From contig JASSKH010000001.1 in NCBI GenBank assembly GCA_031763025.1, positions 23,933,840 through 23,997,839 of the forward strand: a stretch of 64,000 bases of DNA, written 5' to 3'. The notes beneath the pieces were generated by a model that had not been told where the DNA came from, did not search any database, and saw nothing but the letters and a program-made list of their open reading frames with translations. This DNA comes from Macrocystis pyrifera (lineage: Eukaryota > Sar > Phaeophyceae > Laminariales > Laminariaceae). Made by a program: the position numbers and the translations under genes. This document shows positions 42,480-55,082 of the stretch, piece after piece (positions within the stretch are counted from its first letter, which is position 1; each line of letters begins with the position of its first letter).

Positions 42480-43460
42480 ATATATTATACCGGTAGCTAA
42501 AATGAAATGCTGTGGGGAATGGGAATTGGGAAACGACTGGCAGAGAAGTGTATGAGGGACACTACTGATTTACGGAAGGATATTTGGTGTACATAGGAAC
42601 GGCATCTACGCTATTTTGTCGGAAGGCAGGCAGGCAGAATAATAATAAACGTACTACTATGTTATGTTTATGGCATGCGAGCGAGCGCCCTCTCCCCCCT
42701 TCCCCCTTCTCTCTGCAGTATTTTTCAAATGAATAAATAAAGTCGTACTTCGTACGTACGTATATACGAGTAATGAATACCTGGGACCTTGATACATATA
42801 CGCACACGCTGGGGCGATGGGATTTCGGTGGGGCTTGGTGGGACCCATAAACAAAAAACGCACTTGTACTTTTTTATTTTTTTTTATTCATCGCTTTTAA
42901 TTTCCAGCCTAACTCGTGCCAGGTATTAATAATTAATAGGAGGTCTTACCCTCTCAGCGATTTTCTGGACGAAAGCCGTGGTCACAGGTGTCGTCCCTTC
43001 TCCCCCCCGGTCCGTGCCTTTATTATTGTCGCGCATAGGGTTCAGCATCCCCACTGCTCGTCGATTTCCATCGAGTGTACAGCTAGCTCACGCTCTCGCG
43101 CTTTCCGATATTCTTGATAGGCTCGCGGACCACCTACCAAGCCACCGGGGACGCCGGCCTGGAAACAGAGGTAATTATTAATTTTTACGAATCCGGGGAG
43201 ACGAAATGCATGAAAGTAAAATGCCAAGAAGCTAGCTAGCTACCAGATAATACTATAATGATGCGCGCGCCCGCGAAGCGCGAGTCGGTCGAGCAGCTAC
43301 AACACTAGATGCGGCAACGTGTGTGGGCACACATGGCTGGACCAAACGAACCGAAAACATCAAACGATTGGTGGCGTTGTCAGGCCCATCCTCCTGTTAT
43401 TGATGAGGGGACGGAGGAGCAGAAGAAGATCTGCTGTTGTAGATGTCGGTACAGCTGTAG
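42480..43460. other. Unassigned spacer
   Basis: AT-rich DNA. The phrase TTTCCAGCCTAACTCGTGCC ... CTCAGCGATTTTCTGGAC, then GTGGTCACAGGTGTCGTCCC (42900-43005) also occurs at 17685-17765, so a dispersed repeat of unknown type is present. No gene is seen. Confidence 0.5.
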
Positions 43461-43462
43461 TA

Positions 43463-43725
<263 letters not shown>

Positions 43726-43926
43726 TAGCAGTGGTGGCACCTACCATAACGGTTTGGTTTTTTGAGTTCTACCTAACGAAACCCAACTCTACGAGTACCC
43801 GTAGGCAGAATGTGCCTGTCTGTCCACAAAATATGTCGGAAAAAAATCTTGTTGTTGCGGAACTGCTCGTTGGGGATCACGGTGCCGACTGGTCTCTCTC
43901 GTCACTCCCATGTGAAGCGGTGGCCG

Positions 43927-44661
43927 CTATAGGGTAGTGGTAAGGGACGCAGGTGGTTCTGGCAGCTTCACTCGGCCATCCTGCGCGTGCAGTAGAGCCG
44001 GGAGGATGTACCAAAGCTTGATTGGCCTCAAGAGTGAGGTCGGCGTCTCGGACTGTCTGTGTGGGCGATGCTCTCCCAGGGCGTGGTTAAGGAGGTCAAG
44101 CACGTGGGTGATAAGCTTGGCGTGAGCAGTAGCCAACCTTGATTGCACTTTAATAACAGTGACGAAGCGTTGTCGGAGGTCCTCAAGGGGAACATCTTTG
44201 AGTGGTCCTGCGATCCCCAACGTATTTTGGTCCAAGGGATACAGGAGCCCATCCCGGCGCCCATCCTCGCGGTCATCAGGTCTCCCTCCGAGTTCCGCTG
44301 CCGTAACGCGCAGTCCGGGGTCTGCCTGAACTGCCGCTTCTAGTGCTTCCCGTCTTCCATGACGAGCTGTGCATCCCCTAGCGCCGCAGAGCAGCGGCAC
44401 CTGCGCCCCGCCTCGCCTGACTGCATTCACCACGCATCGCGCATGCATTGTATGTTGGCGTCCACAAGGTAACCCCACCACTCGGTGTCCCCGAGCAGTC
44501 GTTGCTCTCCAACCCCCGCAGGTCGTACCGCTTTGGTCGTCTGCGATGAAAGCGCGAAGTTGCGATACCCTCCCTGGTGCTGGACCTCCTCCTTCTGCGT
44601 GCCCTCCTTCCCTGCGGAATTCACTCCCTCCTTCGCCACCCCCTTCCTCGCCAGGGGCCAC
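43927..44661 (-). pseudogene. 5' fragment of retroelement: RING-like module
   Basis: It resembles the N-terminal part of copy 2. It has H-A-R-C-V-V after a degraded C-G-G-W, then R-E-A-L-E-A-A-V-Q-A-D-P-G-L-R, then L-W-Y-I-L-P-A-L-L-H-A-Q-D-G-R-V-K. It stops where RT should follow, and downstream is the (AGT)n array, so it is a 3'-truncated remnant. Confidence 0.65.
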
Positions 44662-46280
44662 GGGCGGCTCGCCGCTCCCGGGTCGAGAGATTCTCCCCCG
44701 GCTCGTGGCGACCCCTCTTCCACTTATCGCCGCTCGTGATCCCCTTCCAGATCCGCGCGGTCGACCTCGCCTGCCTCTTGCACTCCCCCCACCCCCTACT
44801 GCGCCGGTGGGCGTGGACGCAGTTGCTCCAGTTGTTGCCGGGGTGATACTGGGCTGTGTCAGAGGGGGGGGGGGGGCGTCCCGGCGCCGTGGCCTCCCTG
44901 TCCCTTGCGGTGTGGGGGTTCTTCGGGGCTACCGAAGCAGCATGTCCTGGCTCCGCCTGCCCTCTCACTCCCGGTTCGCCTTCTGGCGATGGGGCTTCAC
45001 CTTCCGGTGGTGTCACTCCCGCTGCTAAAGGGCTGCTCTCCCTCGCCGGGTCCGTCCCTTCCGTTGTGGCTCCCGCCGTCGTCGGAGTGGCGTTGGGTTG
45101 TCTCGGGAGGGGGGACAAGTGTCGCGGTGCTGTGGTATCTCCATCTCCGGCAGTGCGAAAGTTCTCCACGGCAACAGAACCAGCATCTCCTGGCTCTGCC
45201 TGCCGCCTCACTCGCGGGTCGCTTTCAGACACCGAAGCCTCTCCTACTGACAGCGTCACCCCCGCTGCTAACGGGCCACTCTCCAGTGCCGGGTCCGTTC
45301 CTTCCGCTGTTGCCCCCGCCGCCGTCGGCGAAGGAGGCAGCGCGTGCCTTGACTCAAACACGTTTATGGACCCTAGGGTCCCCGCCTCCGTCGGAAAAGG
45401 AGGCAGCGCCTCCCCTGCTTCTAGCGCGTTTCGGACCCCTAGGGTCCACCTCGTCAACCGGTCTTCCCATTGTGGGGTCGAGGCCCGCCAGAAACTCTTG
45501 GACATGGGGTAGGATGTAGATCCTCCGATTCTGGAGCCGGAGCACGATGGCCTGCGGTTGGATACCGTACACGGCGAAAACCTCACGGTAGTGATCGGCT
45601 GCCGCTCGCCATTCCCTCGGTCGGGGCAAGTCGAGGTAGGCTCCCTGGGGCAGGCCGAGAGCATCGCTGAACAGGGTGCACAACAGGAACGAAGAGGGTG
45701 GACTTCCTCCATGGGTCCTGACCATATCTTCCCAGGTATTGTGGGAACCAGTCGTGACGTAGCTGGCCGGCTCCAGCCGGGGGCCGTCCTCCTCCAAGAG
45801 TTCTGCGAACTGTAAGGCTCCTGCTACCGCAGACCCCCTTCCCCCTAACCGTGGCCTTGGTAAGTCCTCAGTCAGCTCCGCTGGATGGAGCGGCCGGTTT
45901 CTTGCCGGCCATTCAGAGCGACACGCAGCCCATGACTGTGGGTGTGCTTGCCCTCTCGCGAGGCATTCCGCACGATCCAGCACGCAGCGGGCATGCACTT
46001 GCTCTCCGTGGGGGCACGGAAAAGATGCCCAAAAAGAGTTTACCGCCAAATCTACAGTAGATTCCTCTAGAGCCCGCCCGCAGTACGTGCAGGGAGAGGC
46101 ACCCCTGTTCCCCACATTCAGACGCGCTCCTAGCGTCACTTCCCTGTCCACTCGGTCCCATCTGTAACTGGTCACTCTCCGGCGCCCTGTCCGTTCTCTC
46201 CGACGTGGTTGCCACCGCCGCCAGAAAGGAAGGAAGCGCGTCACCCCGTCTCCAACGCGCGTTGGACCCCGAGGGTCCAC
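44621..46280 (-). pseudogene. RING-like/Pro-Ala-Glu-rich ORF, tandem copy 2
   Basis: Frames 46280-45354 and 45712-44621 form one broken unit. It has C-T-Y-C-G, then C-P-H-G-E-Q-V-H-A-R-C-V-L-D-R-A-E, then S-F-L-L-C-T-L-F-S-D-A-L-G-L-P-Q-G-A-Y-L-D. After a frameshift comes W-T-L-G-V-R-N-A-L-E-A-G and two internal repeats of about 70 residues containing E-G-T-D-P-A and P-L-A-A-G-V-T. It duplicates the ORF at 46241-46957. Confidence 0.6.
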
Positions 46281-46957
46281 CTCGCTAGGCGTTCTTCACA
46301 TTCGGCGTCAAGGCTTACCAGATACTCTTGGACACGTGGTCCGATGTAAAGTCTTTGATTTGGAAGTCGGAGCAGGACGTCCTGGGGTTGAATGGCATAT
46401 GCAGCGAACAGCATACGGTAATGGCCGACCGCCGCTCCCCATCCCCTCGGTCGGGGGAAATCGAGGTATGCACCTTGAGGCATGTCCAGCGCATCGCAAA
46501 ACAGGGAGCACAGCAAGAACGAGGAGGTCGGGCTCCCACCACGGGCACGCAACATGAGCTCAAACGTGCCGAAAGCGCCAGTTGTGACGTAGCTGGCTGG
46601 CTCCGGTTCGGGGTTGCCCCGCTGAACGCGGGCAGCGAACTGCAGGGCGCCCCTCACCGCCACCCACCTTCCACCGTGCCCATTCATGGGCAGTCCTCTA
46701 GCTAGCTCTGCCGGGTGAGGAGGTCGGTTTCCTCCCGGCCACGCCGAACGACACGCAACGCAGGGCTTAGGGTCTGCATGTCCTCTCGCGAGGTGTTCCG
46801 CGCGGTCCAGCATGCAGCGGGCGTGCACAAAGTCTCCGTGGGCGCACTGAACGGGTACGTGAACGTAGTTATCTTCTGACTCCCCAACAGAACCATCGAC
46901 CGACCAACCGCAATAGGTGCACCATAAATCGTCGGACTCCTCTAACCCCCCTTCCAC
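46241..46957 (-). pseudogene. RING-like ORF, tandem copy 1
   Basis: C-T-Y-C-G-W, then C-A-H-G-D-F-V-H-A-R-C-M-L-D-R-A-E-H-L, then C-V-A-C-R-S-A-W-P fits a C-x2-C ... C-x2-H ... H-x2-C ... C-x2-C zinc-binding (RING-like) pattern. The rest (S-F-L-L-C-S-L-F-C-D-A-L-D-M-P-Q-G-A-Y) is of unknown function. It is the best-preserved copy and could be a host gene rather than a retroelement ORF. Confidence 0.55.
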
Positions 46958-46959
46958 GC

Positions 46960-48005
46960 CCTGATCCCCTTCAGCCCGGCTCGCGGCCTCCTCGACACCC
47001 GACTCCAGTGATCTCCACAGTGCTTCCTACTATCTCTGTTGGTGCGTACCCTCTGCGGCAGTGCGGTCGTACCTCAGGTGGAGACTGGGCACTATTGCCG
47101 TGAGCCGGAACGTTCTACGAAGTGGCACTCCTGTCCCTCCTGGGTATCCTTTTCTTAAAGTTACTTGATTATAAGACCGGACATTAACGTACCACTTTGT
47201 GGCCCTCTCATCTTGATCTCAGAAACATGGTGCCAACGAAAGTGGGTGTGCACCTCGTATGGAAACCAATGTTGGTCCACCAGGTTCCAAGATGTGAAAA
47301 TCCAGCAAAAAAGGGCCTCTTGCCACTATCTAACCCTTGAGATAGTAGCGAGTGTAACACGTCACTATTACGGGGGACCATAGTAATTAGGACCTACGTT
47401 ACACACAACAACCTAAATATTTTCCTATTTTTACTAACAATATTTGGTCCTATTTACTATGGTCCCCCGTAATGTATTTTTGCCGCGTTTTTCTTTTCCG
47501 CAAATATATACGATAATACATGCCCTGGTGCCATATGCGAAAACGATACGTAAAATTGGTACTTATGGCGTATACCTGGTCCTACATACGAGAACGATAC
47601 TTGCAATATTTGAGATATGTACGCGTACTGCAGGTTTTTACCATGTGCACCGCTGTTGCACAGCCTACACATTTGTTGGCGAAAAAATATCAGGAAGATG
47701 ATAGAGCCACGAAGTTGTATGATAGCGTGCGGTCTAAACACCTGCCTCGCGCTCAGCGGGTCTACCACAATTTTTTGTGGCTTCTACGATCTTTGCTTTC
47801 TTCGCGTTCTTTGGCTTCTTTGCGTGCTTGCTTATCGTGCCACACTTATTTTCCCGGAAAAAGAAAAAAATCTAGGAAAAAGAAGAAGTCGACTTTGTTT
47901 TCTCAACGGTTTGGCAGGCTCTCTTTCGCTTTTTTTCACCGGCTCGTTGAAATTGCTTTTGCACGTTCAGTTATGTTTCCTTTTTTCTTCTTTCGTTTCG
48001 TGTGC
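46960..48005. other. Spacer with MITE
   Basis: Apart from the MITE at 47368-47472, only scattered ORFs are seen. No splice-supported exon could be found. Confidence 0.5.
47368..47472. mobile_element. Hairpin MITE family A, copy 8
   Basis: TTACGGGGGACCATAGTAAT ... ATTTACTATGGTCCCCCGTA with centre TTTTTACTAACAATATTTGG. Confidence 0.9.
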
Positions 48006-48009
48006 GTGC

Positions 48010-48840
48010 GTGTACTCGGAGCACGGCATCGCGGGCGAGCCCGGCGCCGTCGCGGGTGTCAGCGGATGCTGGCGGGTAGAGAGGGGGGGTTGCAAGGAGC
48101 GCGGTCGCCGTTTTCGTGGCTAGGCGTCGTGTGTGCCTCGAGACACGCGGGAAGCATGAATGGGCTCTGTCTGGCCTCCATCTGAAAAATTAGTGCGTAG
48201 GTTTGAGTCCATAAGGATCATTCGGGATTGCAAGATGAGATTCAAGCGGTGCATATTTTTGCGTACAAAGCTGAAGTTCACCGAGAGACTTGCGCAGCCT
48301 GAGCACCAACATTATGGAGCTGGCGAACGAGGGTCACGGTGAGCACCGGCTTTACGCGGGGCGGGCGATGGAGCTCACTGTGACAGAGAGGGAGGAAAGT
48401 TTTACCCGGCCCGAATCGGTGGCGAGGTGGTCGCGAGCGGGGCGGGCGGCGTACGAGGCTGAGAGGAAAGCTCTGCTGTTCGATTTTTTTCGTTTTTGAC
48501 TGGTGCAAGGTGTTCCAATTAGACAGAAAACTATTACGTGAGAGGGGACGAGGATTTTTTTTCTTTCCGAAATTATTTTCGGTTTCATTTTCATTGTTTC
48601 TGCGGTGCTGCTGTGCCGTGCTGTGTTCACTCTTTCGTGCATACCAGGTACATACAGCATATCAAAAGAGGAACATAAGTACCCTACCTGGGGTATATAC
48701 GTACGTATGGCATGTGAACGAGCGTATCGGGCGAAACTGCCCGCGACGCGAAGCGTATGTGGTGCCTCAGCTATTTCTCCTGAAGCATGGCGGCGGGACT
48801 CTTGGCATTATCAAGTCGCCAGTTTGCAACTACAATCATA
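48010..48840 (+). repeat. Large inverted repeat, left arm, with ORF remnant
   Basis: It is homologous in reverse to 51555-52350. The shared landmarks are GAGCACGGCATCGCGGGCGA, CGGTCGCCGTTTTCGTGGCT, CTGAAGTTCACCGAGAGACT and TACGTACGTATGGCATGTGA. Both arms encode pieces of one protein: here S-T-N-I-M-E-L-A-N-E-G-H-G-E, then T-E-R-E-E-S-F-T-R-P-E-S-V-A-R-W-S-R (48290-48480). It is probably an unidentified transposable element. Confidence 0.8.
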
Positions 48841-49609
48841 AAAAAAACTATTTTCAATCATCGACCTTCTGTCCGCTTCGCATAATTCGATGTACTTTTC
48901 CTTCCTGAGCGAGCATAACGGGCGGCGTAGGCTGCCCGCGGAGCGAAGCGCCTTGTATACAATACACATGATCGATATCGAAAGTAATAAGCGTGAAACA
49001 TGTTGTAGTGCATAGTACTCATATCAATATCATGCGCCTGCGGACCGCCTATCGAGAATCGAACCCGAATTACCACTGCGTGTAAAGCTGGAGTATTGAC
49101 ACGAGTATTCCGCTGTAGTACATAGCTTACTGCATAATAATTTGCCGGAGTAGTTTCTCTGCGCCGTAGTTTTGTGACAGTAGAACCTGTACCTATCTAG
49201 GATTGAAGAATCGGCACGGACACTGGTTGCACTGGATGTCGACGGGTACAAAGAACGGTTAAATGTGAAGAACACACACAGTTCGCAGACGATAACATCA
49301 TGCCTGCTGGTCTCTGTGGTCTTCAGTCTCGAGTTTCGAATCTTAAGCAGCAGCAGTGTACGGCGGTAGCAAATGTCTGCGGTATTTCTGCTCATGATGA
49401 GCTAACGCGTATCTTTCGGGGTTCTGCGTTCTCCGATTTGTTTTGTTTTGTTTATTGTTGCACATCCTGGCCTAGCAAAAACGCACAGCACACCGCATAG
49501 CTCTGCAGCGGCATGCAGCAGGAGCAGCCACACAGCTCTGCAGCAACAGCGCATATATAGCACCGCCATATAATCCGAAACTTCAACCCATGTACAACCC
49601 GCCTCTCGG

Positions 49610-50035
49610 TGGCACACAAACATGAACGGGGATAAGAGGTCCCCAACAAGCGGTCAGAGAGCTGATGACTCTCTGTTGGCCAATGAAAAACATGTCGGTT
49701 GAGATGAACGACAGACTGACAGGAGATCTCTGTACCGCGAAATATTAGAGATTAGAGATCCCCAACAAGCAGTTCCGCAACGACAATCCGATGTATTTTT
49801 AACAGCGGGGTTATTATTTTAGTACCGAAACATGCGATGATGATTGCAAAATGAAGAAAATATCACACACTGAGGAGGCACACAAACATGAACGGGGATA
49901 AAAGATCCCCAACAAGCGGTCAGAGAGCTGGCGACGCTCTGTTGGCCAATGACAAACATGACGTCGGTTATTTACTATAAGGTATTAAACGACAGATTGA
50001 CAAGAGATCACTGTTCCACGAATCATTACAGATCC
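49610..50035. repeat. Direct duplication of about 160 bases
   Basis: 49610-49775 and 49878-50035 share CACAAACATGAACGGGGATA, then CCCCAACAAGCGGTCAGAGA, then CTGTTGGCCAATGA, with about 85% identity and a 100-base gap. Confidence 0.85.
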
Positions 50036-50079
50036 CTCAAGGAATGATGCTCTTTTATGTTGGAACAGCAGTATGGTAT

Positions 50080-51115
50080 CTATACTCGTTCCTTCCCTGT
50101 CCCCCCTGAAAGCTTATATGTGCTGCTCGTATGCACTTGACGTGTTTTCGACAGCGGGGTTATTAGAGTTGGTACAGCAGTATACTTACTCGTTCTTGCC
50201 CTCTCGCTCTGAAGGCACATGTTCTTCTTGTGTACTAGACGCTCTGCCATCGCTCGTCGATTTGGTACAGCAGTATGATATCTAACGAGCGACAGCATGC
50301 TCTTGCGCACTTGTTGTTGTTGCTGTTGTTCTTCGGGGCGATCGTCGAAAGCGCGTAGCGGATCCACTTTGTCCTGTTGCTGCTGTTGCTGTTGCAGACG
50401 TGACTGCTGGCTGCTGTTGCCGTTGCGGCTTGCTCTTCTAATAATAATCCACACCTCTTAATTCGTGTCGGCTAGGGCGGCTGACTTGCTCGAGTGGCAC
50501 AGCTATATGCTGGCCTCGAGCTGAGCTTGGTCGTCCGGGGCGTACCATAGGCTGCTGCTGCTCCCTGGTGGCATAGCTCTCCCTTTGCACCTTCACCTCC
50601 TCACATATCACCTCATCACCTTGCACCTTCGCCTCACTTATCACCTCGTCACATTGCACTTTCAACATATGCTCTTCTTGTGGTCCTGTGTGTCTGCTGG
50701 AGCTGCTGTTGCCGTTGCGGCTACTGCTGCTCCCTGGTGCCATCGCTCTCCCTTTGCACCTTTACCTCCTCATATATCACCTCATCACCTTGCACCTTCA
50801 CCTCACTTATCACCCCATCACATTGCACCTTCAACGTATGCTCTTCCAGTGTGCTTGATGTGATATCGTATGTTGATATATGGTACCTGGTATATTACTA
50901 CAATACGGTTTATTATACTATATGGAACAAACGCGGTATAGGATGTGGGATATGTTGGTGGTATGGTACATGGGAAAAACACCGTATGTGGTGTGGTATG
51001 CTGGCGTTATGGTACGAGAAAAACACAGTATGTGGTATGGTACGTTGGTGGTATGGTACGATTGTACGGTGTCGGGGATATATCATATGGCTAAATTTGC
51101 CTGGTGGTATGGTAT
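50080..51115. repeat. Mixed tandem duplications
   Basis: CACATGTTCTTCTTG / GGTACAGCAGTAT units lie at 50090-50285. A duplication of about 165 bases (TCCCTTTGCACCTTYACCTC, TTATCACC, ATATGCTCTTC) lies at 50550-50700 and 50715-50860. TATGGTACGTTGGTGGTATG units lie at 50935-51115. No gene is seen. Confidence 0.7.
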
Positions 51116-51554
51116 GTTTCAGTATATAAGGCCCGTAAGGGTCGAATACGTCGTACGAATATCATCTGTAACGACCTTATATATCGATCATTGGAAATTG
51201 TTCGAAAACATAAGCCATGCGGACAGACAAGCAAGTTTTTACCGCAGCTGAGGCTCAGTTTTACAAACTGAGAATAATATGCACTTTTCGGCGAACGCTA
51301 CGAAAATTAGGTTAAGAAAAACGGCTCAGTGTTGAAATCTACACTAAATCCTATATAATAGCCTATACTCAAGGTTTTTTGAAGATGGTGCCCCAATAAG
51401 AATCTCAGTCGTGCCAAGATTGCCAAGAGTAGTAGGCGTTGGTTGTTAGCGGGCCCGTACTGTGTGCATGTACAACTAGGATCTTCGCGTCGCGGGCGGT
51501 TCTTCCCGCTACCCTCGCTCACGAGGAAGAATGCAACGGAGCAGACGATTCAAA

Positions 51555-52350
51555 CAGTGAGTTAGGTGCAAACAGGCGACTTGCAAATGCCAAGAGCTCC
51601 ATGCTCCATCCAGGAAAACAACCCTAACGCCACATGCCGTATGTACGTACATACCCCAGGTAGGGTACCATTTTCTTCTTTTGATGTGATGTACGAAAGA
51701 GAAAGCACAGCACGGCACAGGCTGCGGCACAGCAGACAGCAGCACTGCAGCACAGTCAGAACAAAGAGAGTGGAACCGAAAAATTCACAGAGAACATAAA
51801 ATCCCCGTCCCCTCTCGTTTAAATATTTTTTGCCTGATTGGAACAACTTATACCGGTCAAAAAGATATCATCGCAGAGCTTCTCTCTCAGCCTCGTACGC
51901 CGCCCGCCCCTCACGCGACCACCTCGCCACCGATTCCATCTGGGTAAAGCTGTCCTCCCTCTCTGCCACAATGAGCCCCGTCGCCTCCCTTGCGTGAAGC
52001 CCCGCGCTCACCGCGGCCCTCGTTTGCCAGCTCGACAATGTCGGTGCTCAGATTACGTAGCTCTTTCTGTGAACTTCAGCTTGGTCGCAAAAATAAGCAC
52101 CGCATATGATTTTTTTCCAGAATCAAACGACCCTTGTAGACTCGTACACAATGTAACCAGACTCACACCAGGAGGCCAAACAGAGCCTATTCATGCTTCC
52201 CTCGTGTCTCGATGGACACGTGAGGCCTAGCCACAAAAACGGCGACCGTGCTCCGTCCAACCCCACCCCCTCTACCCGCCAGCACCCGCTGACACCCGTG
52301 ACTTCGCCGGGCTCACCGGTGGTGCCGTGCTCTGGGTGCACGCACGCACA
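51555..52350 (-). repeat. Large inverted repeat, right arm, with ORF remnant
   Basis: Partner of 48010-48840. The minus strand encodes L-S-T-D-I-V-E-L-A-N-E-G-R-G-E, then, in a shifted frame, V-A-E-R-E-D-S-F-T-Q-M-E-S-V-A-R-W-S-R-E-G-R-A-A-Y-E-A-E-R. Many differences between the arms are conservative, so both descend from coding sequence. Confidence 0.8.
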
Positions 52351-52354
52351 CAGA

Positions 52355-53380
52355 TCGAAATAAGCAAAAACAAAAAAAAAGATTCTCGCCCGCAAGGAAT
52401 GGAAGGAGGCGCTGTCCAAGTGGGAGCTCTGAGAGGCCAGGGATACGTACCGACCAAGCACGCTCAGAGAGAAAGATATCTCTAAGTAGGTTTATGTATG
52501 CATGTACTCGTAGTAAATATATATGCATGTATTACGTATTATTGTTGCTGTGCTTTAAAAATTGCTATTTGTTGCAGATCATGTTCCTCTTCGTCGAGTA
52601 TGTATGATGTATGCGTATGTATGTGTTTTGCTGTGTTTGTTTGTTGCAGATCGTGATGCTCTTTTCTTCGTCATGCAACAACAAGATGGCGGGACGACGA
52701 CTACAGAATAGATGTAGCAGTATAGGGTGTGATATATTCCTTTTCTCTGTGCTGTGTCGACGAGGATTGGATAGTTCGTTCGATTGTTTTAAAGTACGAC
52801 AAGAAAGGAATGAAGAGCGAAATTATTAGTGCTCTACCCCTTCTTCAAATGACCAGGTAACCTACAAGTTGTTACACGTAGGGTTGCGCCTGAGGTCCAG
52901 TTTTGGGCTACTTTTGTGCCCCTGGTCGTTGTGAGTACAAATGCAAATTCGCATTTTTTTTCCAATAGCAAAACCAAGCTGAAATACAGCCGTGCAGCAG
53001 AGGTCCAATTTTCACCGTTCCAAACAAAAATAAAAAGCGAAAAGCCTATAGGTCACACCTGCCTGCTGTTTGCTGCAAGTGGCAAGGGATTGACGAAAAA
53101 AGTGAATAGATACGTGCACTACACAGAGTACGAGTGCTATTTTATCCATAATTTTATTGTTATGCTTGCCATCAGACAATGTGCAGCATGAGCTTCAACG
53201 TTGATCACTCAAAACATTCCCGAAAGAAGAAATCCCCGGAAACAAAGGAAACCTATGGAAACCTATGCACAAGGTCTATCTGCCTTCTATGTCTACTTCC
53301 CTTTATGCTTTATCTACGATACTCTATTTGTTGTCTTTGCTCCCTCCTCCATCTCAATATGCACTCGTTACGTTCTGTTC
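52355..53380. other. Unassigned spacer
   Basis: AT-rich DNA with TATGTATG words at 52490-52620 and no recognisable gene or repeat boundary. Confidence 0.5.
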
Positions 53381-53558
53381 TTAAATCGTAAGCCGCATCC
53401 AAGCTCCATCCCCACGCCATCGGTGTGGGTCTGTCATCCTCCCCCCCCCTTCTTCCTTCTCGATTCCTGTCGACCACTAAGCTGGAGTTTGAATAGCGAT
53501 ACCCTCCCCGAGATGGCGACCTGTGTAGTCACCGAGACGATTTGGAGTAGGCGTTCCT

Positions 53559-54962
53559 TCACCATTCATTTCCTTCCCATTGATCCACCGTCCCTCCCCC
53601 CACGGCACTAGCTGCAAGCTGGTCGATGAACTTACTGCCCTCTACCCTGGGACGTCCAAAGCTTTCCACGGGTAAAGTGGAAAATTTGTGACTCCGTTCG
53701 TCAAAGGACACATGTTCCGAACGAGCGTAGTGTTGGTGCTTGCGCGCCTCGGAGGTAGAGGCAGCTGATCCATCGTGATCAGCACTGCCTCCTCGCAGGT
53801 GTATCTGTGCTTGAGGGTCAGCATGGGTGACGTCCAGCAGGATGAACTTCTCCCTATACCCCCTGTTAGAAATGTCCCATGTACCTTCTCTCCTGACGAT
53901 AATGTCCATCCGCAGATTTCGGTCTGCGGTGAACGGTTCGCCGCTCTCCACTTGGTGCGGAATTCCTAGCCGCTTCAACGTACGGGACATCGCGTAGACA
54001 AGCGGTTGGTGCTGATTTAACTGCGCCCCTGCTTTGGGACAGATGCGCGCGCGGCGGGTGTCCACGTCGACTGAATCGCAGCAGGGGCATCTCATTGCCA
54101 CGTGTTCCTCGATCTCCATGAATCGCCTTCCCATCCCCACGAACTCTGCAGCGGGTATGACACGGAGTGGGTCTGTTGGCCTCACCCGAAGGCATGCCGT
54201 GGCTCCTGCTCCATGTAGACTCCTGTAGCGAGCCTTGGCGAATGCTTTGGTCTCTGTCCCCCCTATCGAGTCGCCCAATCCGGGGGAGCTTGCCGTCTCC
54301 GGGAGCTCCTCCAGCGAAGCGGCGTGGGCAGCGTGCCGACCTTGGTTCATCAGTTTGCCCAACTTCTGTTGGGCTTTGCGCGAGTTTGTGGTAACAGCAT
54401 CGTGGGCAGCCAGCATGTCGGGCTCTGGGGGTCTTGGGGCCAGGTCCCCCTCTGGGTCTCGACCCCATTCCAGCCAAGACTCGGGGACGATGCCCGCCAT
54501 CGCTTCCTTCGTTACGCTCCATGTGCCCCGAATCTCCCCCAAGATGTCTCCCAGCTGAGCAATGATGCTCGATTCTGCGAGCCCCCTCCTCAATGTATCG
54601 CCTAACGGGCCTGTGAGGTATGCTAGGATTTCCGGCAAGGTCCCCACCCTGCTCCCGATGGATGCCAACATTCTCCTTGTTTCTGTCGACGGCACCCCCA
54701 ATCCTCCTGCTCCGGGCCTGCTGGTAAGGTTGAGAGTCATCGGGGCACCCCTCCTGGAAAACCACTGTGCCTCCGCCGCTCCCGGTAGCTCGAGGATTTT
54801 TTTCGTACGCCCACTGCGCCCCGTTGGCTGCCCTTTTACATTCTTCGAGGGACAGACCCGGGTCCAGAGCCCTTCCGAGGTAACTCGTCCGTTGCCCGAG
54901 AGATTCGACGGTGATGAGGGCCGCTGCTTGTTTCTCGGGCATGTTAGCGAGGCAACGGGCAA
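53559..54962 (-). pseudogene. Linker, zinc knuckle and endonuclease-like domain, retroelement copy 2
   Basis: One frame of 467 codons. The linker (I-V-P-E-S-W-L-E-W) leads to A-M-R-C-P-C-C-D-S-V-D-V-D-T-R-R-A-R-I-C, where the His of copy 1 is Arg. It continues with R-M-D-I-I-V-R-R-E-G, F-I-L-L-D-V-T-H-A-D-P and V-E-S-F-G-R-P. D-x-n-L-L-D-V-T fits the PD-(D/E)xK fold of R2-type endonucleases. The expected C-terminus continues in another frame to about 53385. Confidence 0.8.
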
Positions 54963-55082
54963 GGCGATCCGCTCCCGTCCCTCACCACTTCCGTTACTCC
55001 CCCCCGCGCGTATTCTTCCGTGCCGATCGGGACACCCACCACCGTCACCCCTCCTTCATCTGCGATGCGGAACTCAACGCCT

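Noticed and set aside
44369-45512. Plus-strand ORFs of 219 and 218 codons
   Set aside because: They are antisense shadows of the GC-rich RING-like ORF unit, which has recognisable motifs on the minus strand and a tandem partner.
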